Part shown: in pieces, positions 5,783 through 6,480 of the stretch | Numbering within the stretch: the first letter of the stretch is position 1 | Layout of the letters: the number at the start of each line of letters is the position of its first letter | From: an uncultured Clostridiaceae bacterium | Lineage (GTDB): Bacteria > Bacillota > Clostridia > Lachnospirales > Lachnospiraceae | DNA length: 6,480 nt | Direction: 5' to 3' | Assembly (NCBI GenBank): GCA_949841235.1 | Contig: CATKZA010000107.1 | Span: 1-6,480 of the forward strand | Translations under genes and position numbers: made by a program | Notes under the pieces: model-generated | Database searches by the model: none | What the model was told of the DNA's origin: nothing | What the model saw: only the letters and a program-made list of their open reading frames with translations

Positions 5783-6022
5783 TCAAATTAATTGCATCTG
5801 CACATCCTTCGTCAAGACATCTGTATAACTGAATGATATCTTCTGGGTAGTATCATCCACTTCGTTGTCAATCTCTACCAAGAATATGCTCGGATAGGTC
5901 TCACGAATCACACCTTCCGAAATATCAATCTTGTGTCTGCCGCGATTGGCACGTATCTTCACACGGTTTCCAATGTTTTTATCTACGGAAAGTTTTACTT
6001 TTTTTATTTCTGATTGACTCAT
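5783..6022 (-). CDS. veg: Veg family protein (DUF1021)
   Basis: A 79-residue small basic protein that matches the Veg family closely along its whole length. It shows the N-terminal helix, the NRVKIRANRGRHK stretch (compare KANGGRRK in Bacillus subtilis Veg), the hallmark ETYPSIFLVEIDN and the end SYTDVLTKDVQ. B. subtilis Veg is about 86 residues, so this copy is full length. Family knowledge: Veg is abundantly expressed from a strong vegetative promoter, and in B. subtilis it promotes biofilm gene expression by counteracting SinR. Its molecular mechanism is not settled, and the role in clostridia is unknown. It is convergent with the signalling operon and divergent from the oxidoreductase gene. 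The ATG (complement of 6020-6022) is preceded on the minus strand by GAAAGG and AGGT stretches that could bind ribosomes. No membrane segment or signal peptide is visible. Confidence 0.93.
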   Translation of the reverse strand: MSQSEIKKVKLSVDKNIGNRVKIRANRGRHKIDISEGVIRETYPSIFLVEIDNEVDDTTQKISFSYTDVLTKDVQMQLI

Positions 6023-6065
6023 GCTTTACCTATACCTTTCTTGTCTCTCACTATCATCTTGCTAT

Positions 6066-6094
6066 ATATTAACACTTTTTCATAGATTCGTCAA
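6066..6094 (-). promoter_or_regulatory. Probable sigma-A promoter of veg
   Basis: On the minus strand, TTGACG (complement of 6089-6094) is followed by a 17-base spacer and TAATAT (complement of 6066-6071). The -35 matches the consensus at 5 of 6 positions, the -10 at 4 of 6. The implied start leaves a leader of about 35-40 bases before the veg ATG. In B. subtilis veg also has a strong promoter with 17-base spacing. Confidence 0.6.
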
Positions 6095-6109
6095 TTTTGT
6101 GACAAAATT
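6093..6109. promoter_or_regulatory. 17-base palindrome at the veg -35 region, candidate operator
   Basis: AATTTTGTGACAAAATT is a perfect inverted repeat of two 8-base arms around one central base. It overlaps the outer edge of the predicted veg -35 box by two bases (6093-6094). Its position suggests binding by a dimeric transcription factor. It resembles the CodY consensus AATTTTCWGAAAATT in its outer arms but is two bases longer, so the identity of any regulator is unknown. Confidence 0.5.
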
Positions 6110-6359
6110 TATTTTGAAAATAGTATAAATTCTGCACAAATATTCGCAGAAAAATGCCCATAATCTATGCAAAATAGATTATAAAAGGATGAATTCATGT
6201 CAAAAAAATATAATATTTAGTAAATATATACAAAAATGAGGCACATTATCTTGTGCAGATTATTGAAAATATGAAAGTTGGACAAAAATACAAGATATAG
6301 GGGATGAATAAAATTCAGAAAACTATATTTAGATGAGGAATGCAAAACAGGGGGGAGTA
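6110..6359. other. AT-rich spacer between divergent veg and oxidoreductase genes
   Basis: I see no gene in this stretch. It holds several small inverted repeats: TTCTGC/GCAGAA (6130-6135 with 6146-6151), ATAATCTA/TAGATTAT around TGCAAAA (6160-6182), the palindrome ATGAATTCAT (6189-6198) and GCACA/TGTGC (6241-6256). None is followed by a T-run typical of terminators. The density is notable but AT-rich DNA yields short inverted repeats by chance; the 8-bp stem at 6160-6182 is the strongest. I see no riboswitch or tRNA. Confidence 0.5.
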
Positions 6360-6368
6360 TGTTATAAT
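6360..6368 (+). promoter_or_regulatory. Extended -10 promoter of the oxidoreductase gene
   Basis: TGTTATAAT holds a perfect TATAAT (6363-6368) preceded by TG with one base between, the extended -10 form. The -35 position with a 17-base spacer (6340-6345, ATGCAA) matches the consensus at only 3 of 6 positions, which is acceptable for extended -10 promoters. Transcription would begin near 6375, giving a leader of only about 18 bases that holds the AGGAGG site at 6379-6384. Confidence 0.65.
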
Positions 6369-6392
6369 TGAGAATATTAGGAGGAGCAGATT

Positions 6393-6480
6393 ATGGAGTA
6401 TGATGTGATGATTGTGGGAGCCGGTCCCGGCGGGATTTTTGCTGCCTACGAGTTGATGCAGTCGGAAAAAAATCTGAGAG
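6393..6480 (+). CDS. FAD/NAD(P)-dependent oxidoreductase, N-terminal fragment (runs off the window)
   Basis: The first 29 residues are visible: MEYDVMIVGAGPGGIFAAYE followed by LMQSEKNLR. A beta strand leads into the dinucleotide-binding GxGxxG motif (GAGPGG, residues 9-14) and the helix after it, the usual N-terminal FAD-binding Rossmann unit of flavoprotein oxidoreductases. The substrate cannot be told from this fragment. The start is well supported: AGGAGG at 6379-6384 is 8 bases before the ATG, and an extended -10 promoter lies just upstream. The gene is divergent from veg. Confidence 0.88.
   Translation, partial: MEYDVMIVGAGPGGIFAAYELMQSEKNLR

Overview
The window looks like chromosomal DNA of a Gram-positive clostridial anaerobe, most likely a Lachnospiraceae member. 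This rests on strong AGGAGG-type ribosome binding sites, TTG starts, moderately GC-rich genes between AT-rich spacers, a Veg homologue, and protein sequences of clostridial character. The species assignment is inference only.

Left part (1-1416). The window opens inside the 3' end of an LrgB-family membrane protein gene. A 207-base AT-rich spacer with a possible promoter follows. Next is a small gene for a protein ending in a SEC-C zinc-binding tail. Between it and the next gene lie about 230 bases packed with small inverted repeats, including five tandem 18-base units that are each self-complementary.

Centre (1417-5583). Three genes in the same direction form a probable signalling operon: a soluble PAS-containing histidine kinase with an extra C-terminal helical region; a response regulator with a receiver domain joined to an HD-GYP domain; and a CheA-like protein with an HPt domain, a long acidic linker, a dimerisation segment and a CheA-type ATPase domain, but no CheY-binding or CheW-like domain. 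Together they hold two ATPase kinase modules, one classical phospho-acceptor His, one HPt His and a single receiver, which suggests a compact phosphorelay ending in c-di-GMP turnover or binding. The HD-GYP domain keeps its metal-ligand and GYP motifs but lacks the Lys and Pro of the HDxGK...P segment, so its activity is uncertain. A long hairpin spans the stop codon of the second gene and separates it from the third. A clear intrinsic terminator ends the unit at 5663-5690.

Right part (5584-6480). A convergent veg gene lies on the minus strand, with a 16-bp perfect hairpin between it and the operon terminator. Its promoter region carries a 17-base palindrome touching the -35 box. An AT-rich, apparently gene-free stretch with several hairpins separates veg from a divergent gene on the plus strand. 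That gene begins a FAD/NAD(P)-dependent oxidoreductase with an extended -10 promoter and a short leader, and runs off the right edge.
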